DNA of 64,000 nucleotides from Acanthosepion pharaonis (GCA_903632075.3 CAHIKZ030003485.1:52501-116500); one strand, 5' to 3'; counted from the first letter of the stretch, positions 33,937-45,710 are shown. Translations and numbers: made by a program. The notes: generated from the letters alone by a model not told the origin.

Positions 33937-34382
33937 TGTCGGAGTTATCCCCTCCTCAGCTCCTTAACCCTTCACCAGGGGTCTCTCTCTCCTGGCTATA
34001 AATACTGGCTGACCCTTCGCCTCGCTCTCTTTTTTCCTCAGGCTTCGGCTTTATATCACCTCGCAGATGTGAGCTCTCACAGATACAGCGTTTCCCAAAT
34101 TCTGGGAACACGCTAAGAACAATACACGTACGTACGAACACTCACCACAACACACACACATGATATTCACCACACGCACTCTGTCCATGTAACTTGTAAC
34201 TTTCAACTTCTTGTTAATACATATATTTGTTTATATATATTTATCGGTCTTGTTTGTTTTCTTTGTCTTCTTTGGACTTAATTAAAGTCCAACTTTCTCA
34301 TGTAGTTGGATCGGCTAGCAGGAATTTCTACCTACGTGTGTTCATCTACAATACTTACATCTTCACCCCACGGTCCACTACA
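33937..34382 (+). mobile_element. Solo LTR 1 (Ty3-like), 446 bp
   Basis: Starts TGTCGGAGTTATCC and ends CGGTCCACTACA. It is bordered by AGCC on both sides (33933-33936 and 34383-34386), a 4-bp target-site duplication. A TATA box (TATAAATA, 33997-34004) lies 60 bases from the start, as in U3. No internal region, primer-binding site or gag-pol follows, so it is a solo LTR from LTR-LTR recombination. A related LTR of the same layout lies at 49028. Confidence 0.88.
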
Positions 34383-34499
34383 AGCCTCTCTAGTTTTTGG
34401 TAGTTTGGTAGCCGTAAATAGCCGGACATTGATCCAGCAAACTTCCGCTGTATTTCGGCCGCGTTCAGTCTTTTTTTCTTCTTTCTCTTTTTATTTGCG

Positions 34500-34640
34500 G
34501 GTTGCCTTATCATTAGTTAAGAGAGAAGTAGAGAGAGAGAGAGAGAGAGAAGGGGGAGTAAGAGATAGACAGATACAGAGAGAAAGAGAGAGAAAAAGTG
34601 AGAGAGAGAGTGGAAGAGATAAAGGTTTTAAAGAAAGGCT
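34500..34640. repeat. GA-rich simple repeat
   Basis: Degenerate (GA)n with GATA and GAAA interruptions from about 34526. Open frames across it on both strands come from the repeat. Confidence 0.9.
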
Positions 34641-34766
34641 CAAATGTCTTATTTTAATTTGAATTGTTTTTAATTTTTTTAGATTTTGCCCTTCCTTATT
34701 ACACACATATTTTTCTTTTCTTCTTAGTTTTCTTAATTTTAGTAATATTCTTTCCTCCAGAAAAAC

Positions 34767-34797
34767 GTCATCATCATCATCATCAGCAGCAGCAGCC
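34767..34797. repeat. (CAT)n(CAG)n short trinucleotide run
   Basis: About six CAT/TCA units pass into about four CAG units. Confidence 0.9.
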
Positions 34798-34814
34798 GAA
34801 GTTGCATTGTAAAT

Positions 34815-34935
34815 AACTTTTATCCATCCTCTCTAAACCTCATCGACCTTTGCTAACACATGAAAGTACTGCAGGTCTTCCAAGCTCTTCTAAGTTTTTA
34901 CGAGGAAGCATTAAATTATTTTGATAGTTTTATTA
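34815..34935 (+). repeat. Second copy of the 31270 dispersed repeat
   Basis: Shares TGCAGGTCTTCCAAGCTCTT and TAAGTTTTTACGAGGA with 31270-31360, in the same orientation. Confidence 0.65.
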
Positions 34936-35439
34936 ATGTCACTGCTCCGTGTGTTCACTATGATTACTTGTCCAATGTCTATGGATGTTATTCTTCCGTT
35001 TCGTATTGATGACAAAACCATTTCCATATTTATTGTCACTTTCCAAAACTGTTTATTTGCTGACGAACTCCGAGAATCAAGTCCTTTTGGGATTTTGGTT
35101 TCATAGAAACAAAAATGTTATCAACATCCTGAGTCATTAAACGTTTAGAGGAAACAAAATTGTGTTTGCAGTAAAAATTGATTCATCTGTAGGCTTTTTA
35201 CGAAAAACTATGACAAAGTGGAAAAAGTTTTTGTGTGAGGCATTTTGACCTTCATCTGACTAAAGTAATGTTTTACACATACACATGAAGGAGAGGGGAT
35301 GCAAACGTTTTAAATTTAATTATTGTCTTAGGTTTAGTCGATTTCATTTTGTTTGTTGTTATCCAAAATAAAGAATTGCCAATAATCAGGAATTAATAAT
35401 TTTTTACTGCAGAAAATAAGGAATTGTCAGTAGTCAGAC
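34936..35439. other. Unassigned DNA
   Basis: No supported feature. A 61-codon frame (34921-35106, +) is not recognised. Confidence 0.4.
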
Positions 35440-35582
35440 ATTACGATGCTTTTCTAAGCGTAGTTTAGCTGTGGTAGAAGGCTGACAGTATTGACCACTC
35501 AGTGAGGATCGAACTCACTATTTTTGTCGTAATTGGTCTAGCGATACGAGCTTGTTAACCATTACACCTCGTTGAAGTGCCT
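35440..35582 (-). repeat. SINE-A copy 1
   Basis: Minus strand: GAGGTGTAATGGTTAACAAG (A-box), GTGAGTTCGATCCTCAC (B-box), then a body with CCACAGCTAAACTACGCTTA. The head and the body CCACATCTAAGCTATGCTTG recur at 41078. Related heads lie at 58740 and 61125. Confidence 0.82.
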
Positions 35583-36534
35583 GATTAGTCTTTTTTTGTG
35601 TTACATCAGACTATTGAGTAAAAAATTGATGAAATATCTGAAGGTCGGAAGAAAAATGAAAATGTTGTGGAACATGATAATGGCGGTTTTGTCCCTTGTT
35701 CTTTGGCCATCTTGGAATGCCCCCCCCACACACACACACACAAAAGAACTACAATTTCAGAAGAACTGAAAATGTACGGAAGATTCGAGACTATATTTCA
35801 GTGATTTCAGTAATGCTGTCGTGTCATTACTGAATTCACCAAGAATACTCGGTTTTTTTCTGAGGTGTCGAGGAAACTTGCTAGACGTGAAGGTAGGTAG
35901 TGGTAATCAAATCTTATTGTTACTTCAAAAAACAAATTCTCTGCAAAAAGATCACCACTTACAAGAATTTGAAATTTGTCATGTATCTTTTTTTAAGCAA
36001 ATCAGCAAAGAGAAATATCGCTGTCCAGTTACAATGACCTATGAAAATATTCTTTGGAAACCACATTCAGATCTGGTCGAAATTCAGCTTCATTTTTTTT
36101 TTTTTTTTTTTCCATAAATCGGTGATTACACTCTTTGTGTTTCAGTCAATTTAGTATCTTTCCTACTTTAGGTGTTTCTAAATTTCAACTAAAATGACAA
36201 TTCAATCTAACGATTTTTTCGGCAGATTTGCCATCTGCTTATCACTTGATCAACGGTTAGCGTCACACAATTAGAAGAAGATTATTGCAAAAACAAAAAA
36301 AAAACTGTTACAGAATATCCCGGGTATACACAATTTTAGTGCATTGTGTGCCTAAAATACGAAATTTTAGGCCAATAACAAGATTTGATGAAATAAGAAA
36401 AAGACGATAACACTCATGCACATTATGAAAAATCAAAACCTTTCGTTTCCATTACAAATAACACAGCATAAATCAAATTAACCTTAAGGAACAGAAACAA
36501 ACTTTCAAAGCAGAACAATATTATCACATGGATG
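35583..36534. other. Unassigned DNA
   Basis: Short (CA)n near 35727 and a T-run near 36092-36111. No gene was recognised. Confidence 0.4.
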
Positions 36535-37636
36535 TGTCGGAGTTACTTCCTCCTAGGCTCCTTAAACCGGGAGAGAACAGGTCATTTCGACCTTGACCTC
36601 TCGGTTGTGCTCCCTATACGCTGTTAACCCTTGGTAGAGACTAGCAAGTTACCTTTTCAGTTTAGTTAAATTACAAACCTAGTTGTAATATACTTCTAGA
36701 CATTTTTAGGCCTTAGTTTCCTATCAGTTAATCTCGACTTATTTTTTATATAGACTTTACTGTATAAGCTTACCCAATTCTCTTGCTAGTTTCCCTTACC
36801 ACAAGACAGTGACTTCTCGCTAAATTTACGGTGGGCGACTGAAACGGTCGGATACGCAGGCTCCTGGCCTTCGTTGGCCAGGACGTCGATCACCGGGCTG
36901 CGTATTAAGTTACGCTCCCATTTTTTTTTGTCTGTCAACTTGACGATAGTTGGAAACTTTCCTCTTCTCTCTCTCTCCTTCGCCTACTACTCCTGGCTCC
37001 TTTGGCCCCGTTCGACTCTCGGCATTCCGTCCCTACTGGCTGCCTGCACGTCGTCCATAACCTTTCCCGTACACAACGTTTGTAATTATTACGGGAGGTT
37101 ACTAATATCGGACTCGACCGGCAAACACGCAACGCCTGCACTAGACCTGTGACATGCCCGAACAACGCCAGCTCTTCTTTCCTTCCCAACACGTCAAGTT
37201 GGCATCCCGGCCGAGACCAACATCAACTGCAACAACCAACAGCGATCATCCCGAAAACGACCAACATCAACATCAACTACAGCGATCACCTGCAACGACC
37301 AGCAGCGATCACCTGTAACGACACCTGCAACGACCAACAGCGATCATCTGCAACGACCAGCAGCGATCATCTGCAACGACCAACAGCGATCACCTGTAAC
37401 AACCAACCTCGACCATCAATGCCTGCACCGGAACATCTGCACCTCTACCGTTCCGACCATCTTTATTTCTTTTTCTAGAATAAATTAGCATATATCATAT
37501 ATATCCTCGTTCTGTCGTCTATGTTGTTTCACCTTGTCAGATTTAACGTCTTCGAAAATGTTAGCGGGCCTCTCGTGACCTCATTCACCCTTTTGTGATA
37601 CAGGGGCGCTCGGGGGTGGGGGTGGGTTTCGCTACA
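36535..37636 (+). mobile_element. Solo LTR 2, 1102 bp
   Basis: Starts TGTCGGAGTTACTTCC and ends GGTTTCGCTACA, with GATG on both sides (36531-36534 and 37637-37640), a 4-bp target-site duplication. The terminal words match LTR 1 and LTR 3, but the interior differs, so it is a separate family. AATAAA at 37479-37484 about 150 bp before the end supports plus orientation. A 23-bp minisatellite lies inside. There are no internal retroviral-type genes. Confidence 0.85.
37270..37410 (+). repeat. 23-bp minisatellite within the LTR
   Basis: Repeats of the type CAGCGATCAYCTGCAACGACCA recur about six times, with some units shortened. A Thr/Gln/Ser-rich open frame across it comes from the repeat. Confidence 0.85.
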
Positions 37637-37640
37637 GATG

Positions 37641-39034
37641 TAAAAAAAAAATTTCCCGAATATATGTAAACAAATGCATTAGCATTCGATATTATTAAAC
37701 GTTAATTTACATTTAAAAAAAGTGTATATACTCGAAAAATTCGAAAAATAGAAAATAGGATTATAAGAGAAACACGACTTCACTTTGAAGGGGGCCTTGC
37801 ATATGGCTGTGAATTTGTTGTCTCCTGAATCATTGGGAATAAGTTAGGTTTGAATCAGGAGTTATTTACTCTTCCCACAGAGCCAAGAATTTGGGCCGGG
37901 TACGACAATACGAGAAAGCAGTAAATATTCGACTCCATATCGTGAGCTTTTGAACTCCTGAAACAGGTTTCGTACAGCCCTCATGATGACAGATTTAAAA
38001 AGAATGATTTGCACGTCGTGATTTCATCCTTAACTTGGGTATTTCCAGAAGGGTTGGGTGTTTTTTGACAGAGTCATGATGTCATGGCCGCCAGGATGAG
38101 TCACGTAGATATGCCACTGAAAACGCTGAAAGGTCAAAGTGACCTTGTTGCCCGGCCGATAAATTCCTTCAACAGAAAACCTTAGTCACGTTTTCTGAAT
38201 CTGGAAATTCCACGGCGGGAATATAGTTTTGAAATCAAAAATATTTAAGTTAATTTTGCATATGATGTATTTTCGCTATTCAACCTCAAATGATTCTTTT
38301 TTATTCAAGGTCGGTTTATCGACTGCAGTTGTCTTTTTTACACAAACACAATAACAGGGAATATTTTGCCACAGTTCTTTTCAGCTTTAGTAGTTATATG
38401 CAGAAAGACGATTTTTAAACTTTGAACACTACTAATACGTAACTAATGCTGATTATTAAATAAAGATTAAATATTTTTAAAATTACAGTATCTCATCCTT
38501 TTAGAAATGTTATGGGCCTTTATAAAATAAATAAAAACAAACACACAGAAAATATTCAATATTCATTATTCAATGTTAAAATAAAAATAAAAACTTTTTT
38601 CATTAAGAAATTGGAATATTTAAAAGTACTTTGTGTTTTAATTCTCCAAAATATATTTTAATTTCATTTAATAATTTAATCAATTCTCGTGTTTACTTCT
38701 CTGTAAAAACAAAAAGTTTCAACTCAGCTCCACTGAATTATTAAACCTTTTATAATTTTTTTTTCAGTCAAATCAGAGTAGTTCCCCTTGGATAAATAAG
38801 AAGTTCTTCCCCTTGTATTTAAATCTTTGTTTACTTTTCTCGATTTTAGAATTTTTTAAATAATTTCACTTCAAACAAGCGATAAAGCCATTAAAACGCA
38901 AGGGATTATTCTGTGTGAAAGAATGTGAATAAAAACATTATTCAAGATAGAGGAATTAAGGATGCAGAAGATGACGATTTTAACAGGAAAGTAAGAAGCC
39001 GGAAAAAAAATCCACAAGTTAAGTTCGATAAGCA
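37641..39034. other. Unassigned DNA, AT-rich after 38200
   Basis: 37750-38230 is more GC-rich and contains the palindromic nuclear-receptor-type site listed separately. The rest has A/T homopolymers and no recognisable gene. Confidence 0.4.
38131..38145. promoter_or_regulatory. Perfect palindromic estrogen-response-type element
   Basis: AGGTCAAAGTGACCT is an exact match to AGGTCAnnnTGACCT. An AP-1-type TGAGTCA lies about 30 bases upstream. Occurrence by chance in 64 kb of this composition is unlikely for one given 12-base pattern, but many patterns could have drawn attention. Function is not shown. Confidence 0.4.
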
Positions 39035-39425
39035 TTTGTTAGCATAGAACTTACCGTTACATATCTAGCTCAACTGTAAGATGATGATGAAACCTAGCTG
39101 CTAATCTAGTATTGCGCTTCAATTCGTAAAGTCTAAGTACCAAAGAGGAAAACTCATCAAAACAATTACCATGAAAATACTTATAGAAAAGGCACAAAGA
39201 AGCTACGCCATGGCAGTGGGAAATTGACTGAAATCTAGATGCCTGGTAAGGGCCAACAACAATGCAGATTCTTTTATTATTATTATTATTATTTTATCAA
39301 GAATCTCTAGAAACATAGCAGAAGCATCAGACCAGATAGGACTGCAATATTCAGTGCACGGATGAATGGTAAACCTAAATGTGTAAACTAGATTCTGGTA
39401 AGAAAAAGTGTCTTGCATGAAACAA
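39035..39425 (-). mobile_element. LINE-A fragment 6
   Basis: Minus strand: YTFRFTIHPCTEYCSPIWSD, AMFLEILDKI and then, in another frame, LDFSQFPTAMA and SLCLFYKY-like residues. The (ATT)n at 39274-39294 has replaced the QRRI codons and gives a run of Ile. Confidence 0.82.
39274..39294. repeat. (ATT)n microsatellite inside LINE-A fragment 6
   Basis: Seven ATT units. Confidence 0.93.
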
Positions 39426-41077
39426 TGAATGTTGTTAGTGCAGTTTTACAACAAAATATTAACGAAGAAAACAAACTCATATCCTTTTTCTCTTAAGCTG
39501 AATTCTTCACAGATGAAATACAGACAGCACATTTTCCAGATAACTTTTCATCCTTTACTTAACTATTCGACATTTCGTTATATTTTAGAAGGACTAAGTT
39601 CATTATATTCACAGATCATAAGCCACTTGCTTATGTCCTCTACAGCAAAAGCCCAACAAATATTCGTCACGTGAAACAATATATTCGGATATACAATGCA
39701 CATAAAAGATGAAAGGAAATATTGTATCAGACACACTTTCTCGTACTTCTACATCCTTTCATGGGTCAGAGTTGGGGGTGAGGACAGTGAGGTTAGGGAA
39801 AATCCTGATAGAAAAAATCTCTTTACCTCATACTCACGAACTTTTTGTCTGACAGCGAAACAGGTTATTATTGTTCCTGAGTGTTATTACTGTGGTTACC
39901 TGACCCTAGCGTAGAGAGTCGCAAAAGGAAGGGCATTTTCTTTTGCAACTCAATCATTCACCATTTATCTCCACGCTGGTCTTTCCAGTCGAATTCATTT
40001 TCGACATTACATTAGTGGATTGTGTCACTTGTTGGGATCCATCTACCCAGGTTTTTGTTGCTATCTGAGTGTCGGGATTCCAAACATTTAACAACAACAC
40101 ATCTTTTTAAATGAAACATAAAAAGTTTATTTCTAAAGGAAAAATAGAAGAAGAATGACAGTTGAAATAACATTTCTAGATTCTTTTCAAATATGCAAAA
40201 TATCTTAAAGTGAAGTTTGTTTTATAAAATAATTTAGCGCTCGTAGTACCGTGTGAAATGTGTGAACTGACTTACTTTGTGACGGTCAGTCTAACGTGTT
40301 TGTGAGTTCGCAGACAAAAGGCTTAGTAGAAGCTGTCGCTGGTCAATCCCTCCTATTGTGTGCGTGGATAAGGCCTTAGTCGGTGGCGGCGGCTGCTGTC
40401 TGTCTCTCTTCCATTGGGTGCGTGTATGTGGATTCTTGTGACAGGTCTTTCGTATCTCGCCCTGCCCACACCACAGGTCATTCAATTGATGTCATAAGGA
40501 AAAGAGAAATATCTTTCTCACTTGCCGAAATTGGCAGTAGGCCCAGGATCAGGGAGATGACATTCAGTAGATATTCAATAAATAAAGAAATAGAAATCAA
40601 AATGTTAATCTTGGGTGCGAGGCGAAGAACTTCGGTTTAGTTGATTTTGTAAGAATAAGAAACCAAAAAAAAACGCTTTTAAGCGAGAAAAGGCCAAAGG
40701 GGACAAAGGTCACGTGGCTACTAAATGTTTGAACTTTATCATCAATCTACGAACTGGAATGTGCTTCCTTAAAAACGATAATAATTTTTTCTTCCTTTGT
40801 GGTTAAGATAGCTGCGTATAGTGATGGACTGGCCCACTTGGATTCCGGGAAATTTCCCAATTGGCCCAAAATAATGTTCCATAATAATAACCGACAAAAA
40901 TAAAAGTAAAATTTAAAAGAAGAATAACATTCCGTAGATGCTGGAAAGATTTAAATAAGGCTTCTAGGATTCAGTTTGAAATTCTATGAAGTTAATTTTT
41001 TTTTTCTATTTTTCTAAAGATTCTTTCAGTTTTCTTTTTGAATTTACTGTCAGCAAAATGGAGCACCTTGAGGCGGT
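39426..41077. other. Unassigned DNA with regulatory-looking motifs
   Basis: 40270-40490 is GC- and CpG-richer than its surroundings. A palindrome GGGAAATTTCCC lies at 40847-40858 within ACTGGCCCACTTGG...CCAATTGGCCCA, resembling a DNA-transposon end. No gene was recognised. The 85-codon frame from 40383 starts without ATG. Confidence 0.4.
40699..40716 (+). promoter_or_regulatory. DR1 nuclear-receptor half-sites joined to an E-box
   Basis: GGGGACAAAGGTCA (40699-40712) is one base from the HNF4-type DR1 consensus. It overlaps CACGTG at 40711-40716. Motif-level evidence only. Confidence 0.3.
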
Positions 41078-41230
41078 GTAAAGGTTAGCAAGCTTGTCTC
41101 GCTAGAACAATTACGAGTGAGTTCGATCCTCACTTATGCCACATCTAAGCTATGCTTGAAAAATCACTACTATCAGTAAAATGTCGTCTGCGTGTCTTAC
41201 GATGAATGATATATCGTGAATAAAATGGAT
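41078..41230 (+). repeat. SINE-A copy 2
   Basis: AGGTTAGCAAGCTTGTCTCG (A-box), GTGAGTTCGATCCTCAC (B-box) and body CCACATCTAAGCTATGCTTG. This is the same family as 35440-35582. Confidence 0.82.
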
Positions 41231-42900
41231 TATATTTTTTAAAAAAAGATTTCATTCAGCTATTACCACTTAACCACTTGGTGAAATATTCTATTTCATT
41301 TTGTTTATCAGTTTTTGAAAATGTTTTTCATGAAAAATTTCGACTCCATTTATAATATTTTCTTTGCATTTTAATTTTTGCCGAAGAAATATTAACACTT
41401 CGATAACTGTCGAATATTTTTTGTTTATCTCGTTTAAAAAAATACTCGTCCTGTTTCAAAATTGCCAGCAAGAATAAAGGTGTTATTTGGTGTATGGAGT
41501 CGTTATTTGTATGTCTGACTACAAACGTTAGATTGACGTTTAAATATTACCCTCTCCTCATTGAAGATTATAAACTGTTTATATTGTTATATTTCCTTCT
41601 GTCTTTGCTCTTCTACTTTTGCTCTTTTTTAACGACTAACTTGCAACAAGACAATCTTTTCGACCTTTCCAGAAAATTGTACCGTTTCTCTCTTCAGGTG
41701 TGAAATATCTTGTCCATCGTTTTGTCGAATCATCATCTAATGAACTGGCAGTTTCATTACCGTACAATATTAGGGTTTGTTAGGGTTAACGAGGGTATTC
41801 TGCTAGACTGATGGAGACCTGTGCATCTCATCACTTCAGCAGCATGCATGTTGGCAGGGTTCTAATTTGTCGCATTCTCTTTTTCCCAAGGGCGAACTCA
41901 ACTCATGTTATGTGCGAATATTGAAAAACGAAGTCTTGAATGCAGTTTTAATTTGATGCCAAGTTTATTTATTTTTCTTTATTTCATCGGAGGAATTTTC
42001 ACTCCTGTGACTCCAAGAGGAAGAAGTGTAATTCTAATCTTCTAACAAAGAAATTTGGTTTTATATCAGTGTTGATGAAACCGCGTTTTTGCACTTAGGT
42101 ATTTCACATTTGGTCGGACAATCATGTCGCTTGCGTTGAGATTCTAAAATTCACAGAGTTAAGTGACAATCTTTTTCCAAGTAGCGGATGATGATAAATT
42201 TGTATTCAGTTACTTATATTACGAATCAAAACAAAGTCAATAAATCACCGAAAACAGGGTCCTGTTATTTTTTAAAAAATACCGATATTCAAAATAATTC
42301 TCTATGCTTAAAAAAATCATCGAGTACCACCTTGCTAACAATGAAGCAGTTAATCAAATTCTATCATCTGCTTTATTTTGCCCAAAATTGGATTATTGTT
42401 CGATGCCCTAATTTCTGTCTATTGTTTTTTTTTTTAGAAGTCCGTCACCGAATATCTCTGACCTAAAACATATCGAAGAGTAATTCGCCAACAAGGAGAC
42501 GATAAAACAGATTTTGACAGTTGTTTTATTTTACCCAAAACAATTATTTAATTTTATCACTTTCTAAAAGTCTGGCACACCTTACCTTTAGTTTTTGGAT
42601 TCTATCAAGATTCTATTTAATTTCTTCTATTTTGGTTTTAACTTAATTTTATTAAAATAAATTATTTTGGCAATAAAAAATCAGGGCATCAAATATTAAA
42701 AAAAAAAAAAAGAAAAAAGAAAGCTGCGCAGTGCTTTCAACATCTGAAGTTTCCGAATTTACATTTGACTAACTTACCATCATCCCTTCAGTAATGATGT
42801 CTTCACAGATTTACAATGATGCACCATATCTGATTGGTTGGTCGATGTTCTCAGGGGTAAATCCCTTTACCTGATTATTGCAAGTGTTACATTACATGTC
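41231..42900. other. Unassigned AT-rich DNA
   Basis: A short TTAGGG-like phrase (TAGGGTTTGTTAGGGTTAA, about 41770) and A-runs near 42698-42715. No gene was recognised. Confidence 0.4.
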
Positions 42901-42904
42901 TCTG

Positions 42905-43110
42905 GCTTATTGTGGTCTATCGGCAATTCCCCCGGCTCCAAAGGACGGACAAATTTTTCCTATCTCTCTATATTTCTGAGATGAGGTATTATGTACACTA
43001 TTTACATTGTTCGGACTATCATCCTCATCTTTGCCATATTTATCACAACGTTTCGGTCGTTGTACGCTCCGGCCTTCTTCAGGTGGTTGGAATGTCGAAC
43101 TGAACCCTTT
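42905..43110 (-). repeat. Dispersed repeat with CTGAAGAAGG...CGAAAC motif
   Basis: Minus strand: CACCTGAAGAAGGCCGGAGC, then CAACGACCGAAACGTTGTGA, the kind of motif seen at Penelope-like ends. Downstream, DEDDSPNNVNSVHNTSSQKY is similar to EDNSPTINSGNNDNSSSQKF at 62825-62990, so a coding-like block is shared by the two copies. The parent element is not identified. Confidence 0.5.
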
Positions 43111-43204
43111 ATTTCGCTCGCTGGGGTAGACTGTTCTAGTTCCACGTGCCATGTTTAATGGATTTCAGATATCAGTTATCTCCTGTTACTCCTGTTAATT
43201 CCCT

Positions 43205-43305
43205 TCTCCGAGTTCTCCACTGCCTTAACCAGGTATTGAACTCTCACTCTTTGGGTCCTGTCACTGGTTCTAACTAACGCCTTTATCCATTGTGTCATGT
43301 GTCCT
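43205..43305 (-). repeat. tRNA-like SINE head
   Basis: Minus strand: ACACAATGGATAAAGGCGTT (A-box) and GAGAGTTCAATACCTGG (B-box) at tRNA-like spacing. No second copy was seen in the window. Confidence 0.45.
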
Positions 43306-44379
43306 TGAAGACATCTGTGTATGAATTTCTGGGTATTATAAATCTTATGTCTTCAGCAAGCATTTTTACCAGAGCTCATATTGCAATTTTCGTTGTTATT
43401 ATTGCTTTTCTCTGGCACTCCTTATTACTGGTTCCCATATTGTATTCATTTCTATGCTTGGTCGGCTCAGGAGATTTTTGTGCTGATTCCTTAAGTTTAT
43501 GACTTATGCTAGGCCACAAAAATCTGCACATATGTTATAAAATAATAAAATAAATAAAAAGTGTTCAAATAAAAGCCGAACTCTCCTGGTTGGATTTTTA
43601 TCGACCAAGGCAAAATGTAAACTTTTGCTGAATGACTTTTAGTTAATTATTCGTGCGTGGAAGATTTTTCTTTTTTTTCCAATTTAAACTCATTGACCTA
43701 CATCAGTGTAAGAGGCGCTTGTTCAATTCTACTCCAACGACACCTTTCCCTTCAAGTCACAATAGTTGTTTTATTTATTCCAATACTTGACACTAATCAC
43801 GCTAGCCTGTCGAGTGACTGTTAATTGATGATTGTATTATAAAATACACTCCCTAAATATAAGTGATATCATCGAATGTGTGGTGAATGTATAGCGGCAT
43901 TATCATATTTACAATGGCAATAGTAAATAAAATTCTAATAATTATGGTAAAATTTGAAACCGTAATTTTAAAAATATTTTTACATTTTTTTACATTTTGT
44001 ATGTAAATCTGTAAGTTGATTTTCTCTAGATGTATCTTCTCGTCGTAAACAATCATATTGTTTGAAATATTTGTAGAAATGGAATTGTGTCTGAGTTACA
44101 GAAAATTTTATATATTTTAGTAAATGTTATTACTCACAATTTACGGAAGAAAAAGAAATATAAGTTTATTGAGGCAGAAATGTTGCCTATGTACTTTCAG
44201 TTGACGTTGAGTCTTTTGATAGCTAGCCACTTGGGGAAACAGGGTCGCTTGACTTGATGTTATATAGACTACAACCTGTTGCAAAGTATCGTATTTATCT
44301 ATTTTTTATGGAAGCAAACTTGAAGATTTTTAAACTTAGTCAAACGGACCGTGAGTGGATAAAACATTTCTTTTTATAC
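43306..44379. other. Unassigned AT-rich DNA
   Basis: Frames at 43290-43502, 43853-44056 and 44254-44475 are not recognised, except that the last one shadows the LINE that follows. CTACAACCTGTTGCAAAGT at 44268 recurs reversed near 63953. Confidence 0.4.
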
Positions 44380-45485
44380 ATCATGACACCGGAACAAGAA
44401 ACGCAATATTCATGCTCAGAATGTTATCAGAAAGAGCGATACAAATGCAGGAGGACATGTAACTATGTTTCATAGACTACGCAAAGGCCTTCGACAAAGT
44501 ACGCCACAAGGATCTGATGGAACTGCTCAGCAACCTTGATATATTCGGGAAAGATATCAAAATAATCAAGAACCTATACTGGTAGCAAACAGCATGCATG
44601 TGCATAGGGAACGAGTTCAGAGAATATACAAAAATAGAAAGATGCGACTTGTTTAACCTATACAGCGAGGCAGTTCTGAGAGAATTTGAAACCGTACCGG
44701 GATTTAGCATTGTCGGCCACAGCCTTAACAACATAAGATACGCAGATAACACAGTACGGATAACAGACACGGAACAGAAATTACAAAATCTCCTACAATA
44801 GTAGCGACGGAGAATGAGAAGAAAGGACTAAGTATAAACTACAAGAAGACAGAATGCATGGTCATCAGTAAAAGATGAGCCCGAAATGCGATCTGATGGT
44901 CGAGAACACTAGAATCCAGCAGACGAGGAAGTTTAAAAATCTGGGAAGCGTCCCGGATGGTAAGTGCGACACTGTGATCCATAGACGTATTGGGATGGCC
45001 AAGGACACATTCCAAAAGTTGGGCAGAGTATTGCGAGACAGGAGGATTTCTTTGGTAACAAAAGAAAAGAATACTGAACTGTTACGTGACATCTGTTCGC
45101 CTTTACGGCAGCATATGTTGGACGATTTCCCTAAAAGATGAAGAAGAGACTCGAGGCGACGGAGATTTGGTTCTATAGAAGGATGCTAAGGATATCATGG
45201 ACCGAGCGTGTGAACAACGATGGTGTCATAGAGAGGTTGCAAACAAGGAGAAGGCTTATACTTAACATCAGAAAGAGGCAGCTGAAGTTTCTGGGACACA
45301 TAATAAGGAAGGAGGGCCTGGAGAATCTGATACTCACTGGTCGAATAGCGGGAATGAGATACAAGGGAAAGCAACACGTGACATATCTGGCGAGCTTGAG
45401 CAGTTGGATGACAGAACGTGATCTGTAGAAGGAAGCAGAGGGCAGAAACTTGTTGAAAGCTGCAAGGGACAGAGGGAGGAGTCAT
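44380..45485 (+). mobile_element. RTE-like LINE, RT to C-terminus
   Basis: In order: GTRNAIFMLRMLSERAIQMQ, CFIDYAKAFDKVRHKDLMEL (44468), a stop, then DLFNLYSEAVLREFE (44652). The GVRQGCVxSP lead is missing. Next are NNIRYADNTVRITDTEQKLQ (YADD changed to YADN, about 44740), KTECMVISK, RKFKNLGSV, IGMAKDTFQKLGRVLRDRRI, MKKRLEATEIWFYRRMLRIS (45138), KRQLKFLGHIIRKEGLENLI and GKQHVTYLASL. The copy is close to the family consensus in length from the RT core onward, but has several frameshifts and stops. The N-terminal endonuclease is absent. It is younger-looking than the LINE at 1650-3560. Confidence 0.92.
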
Positions 45486-45710
45486 GATCTGCCGGAGGGC
45501 GCATATTTTTCTAACAAGATTTAGTTACAGGAGTGTTTAATGATAGTGATTTCGTTTGTGTTTATACTTATTTGTTCTTGAGCTAAGGTGTGACCTTATA
45601 TACTTCCTGAAAGGACATGGCACCTAAAAAGAAGAAAAGATCTATTTTCTACTGTCCGCAACATTTTAAACTTATTTGACATTTTACTTTTGAGAGATTT
45701 TTCCCATTTT

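Noticed and set aside
34306..34706. Arg/Glu-rich and Ser/Leu-rich frames
   Set aside because: Opposite-strand readings of a (GA)n tract joined to LTR sequence.
40383..40640. 85-codon open frame as a gene
   Set aside because: It starts at GTG without an ATG, has no motif, and is likely a chance frame in GC-richer DNA.
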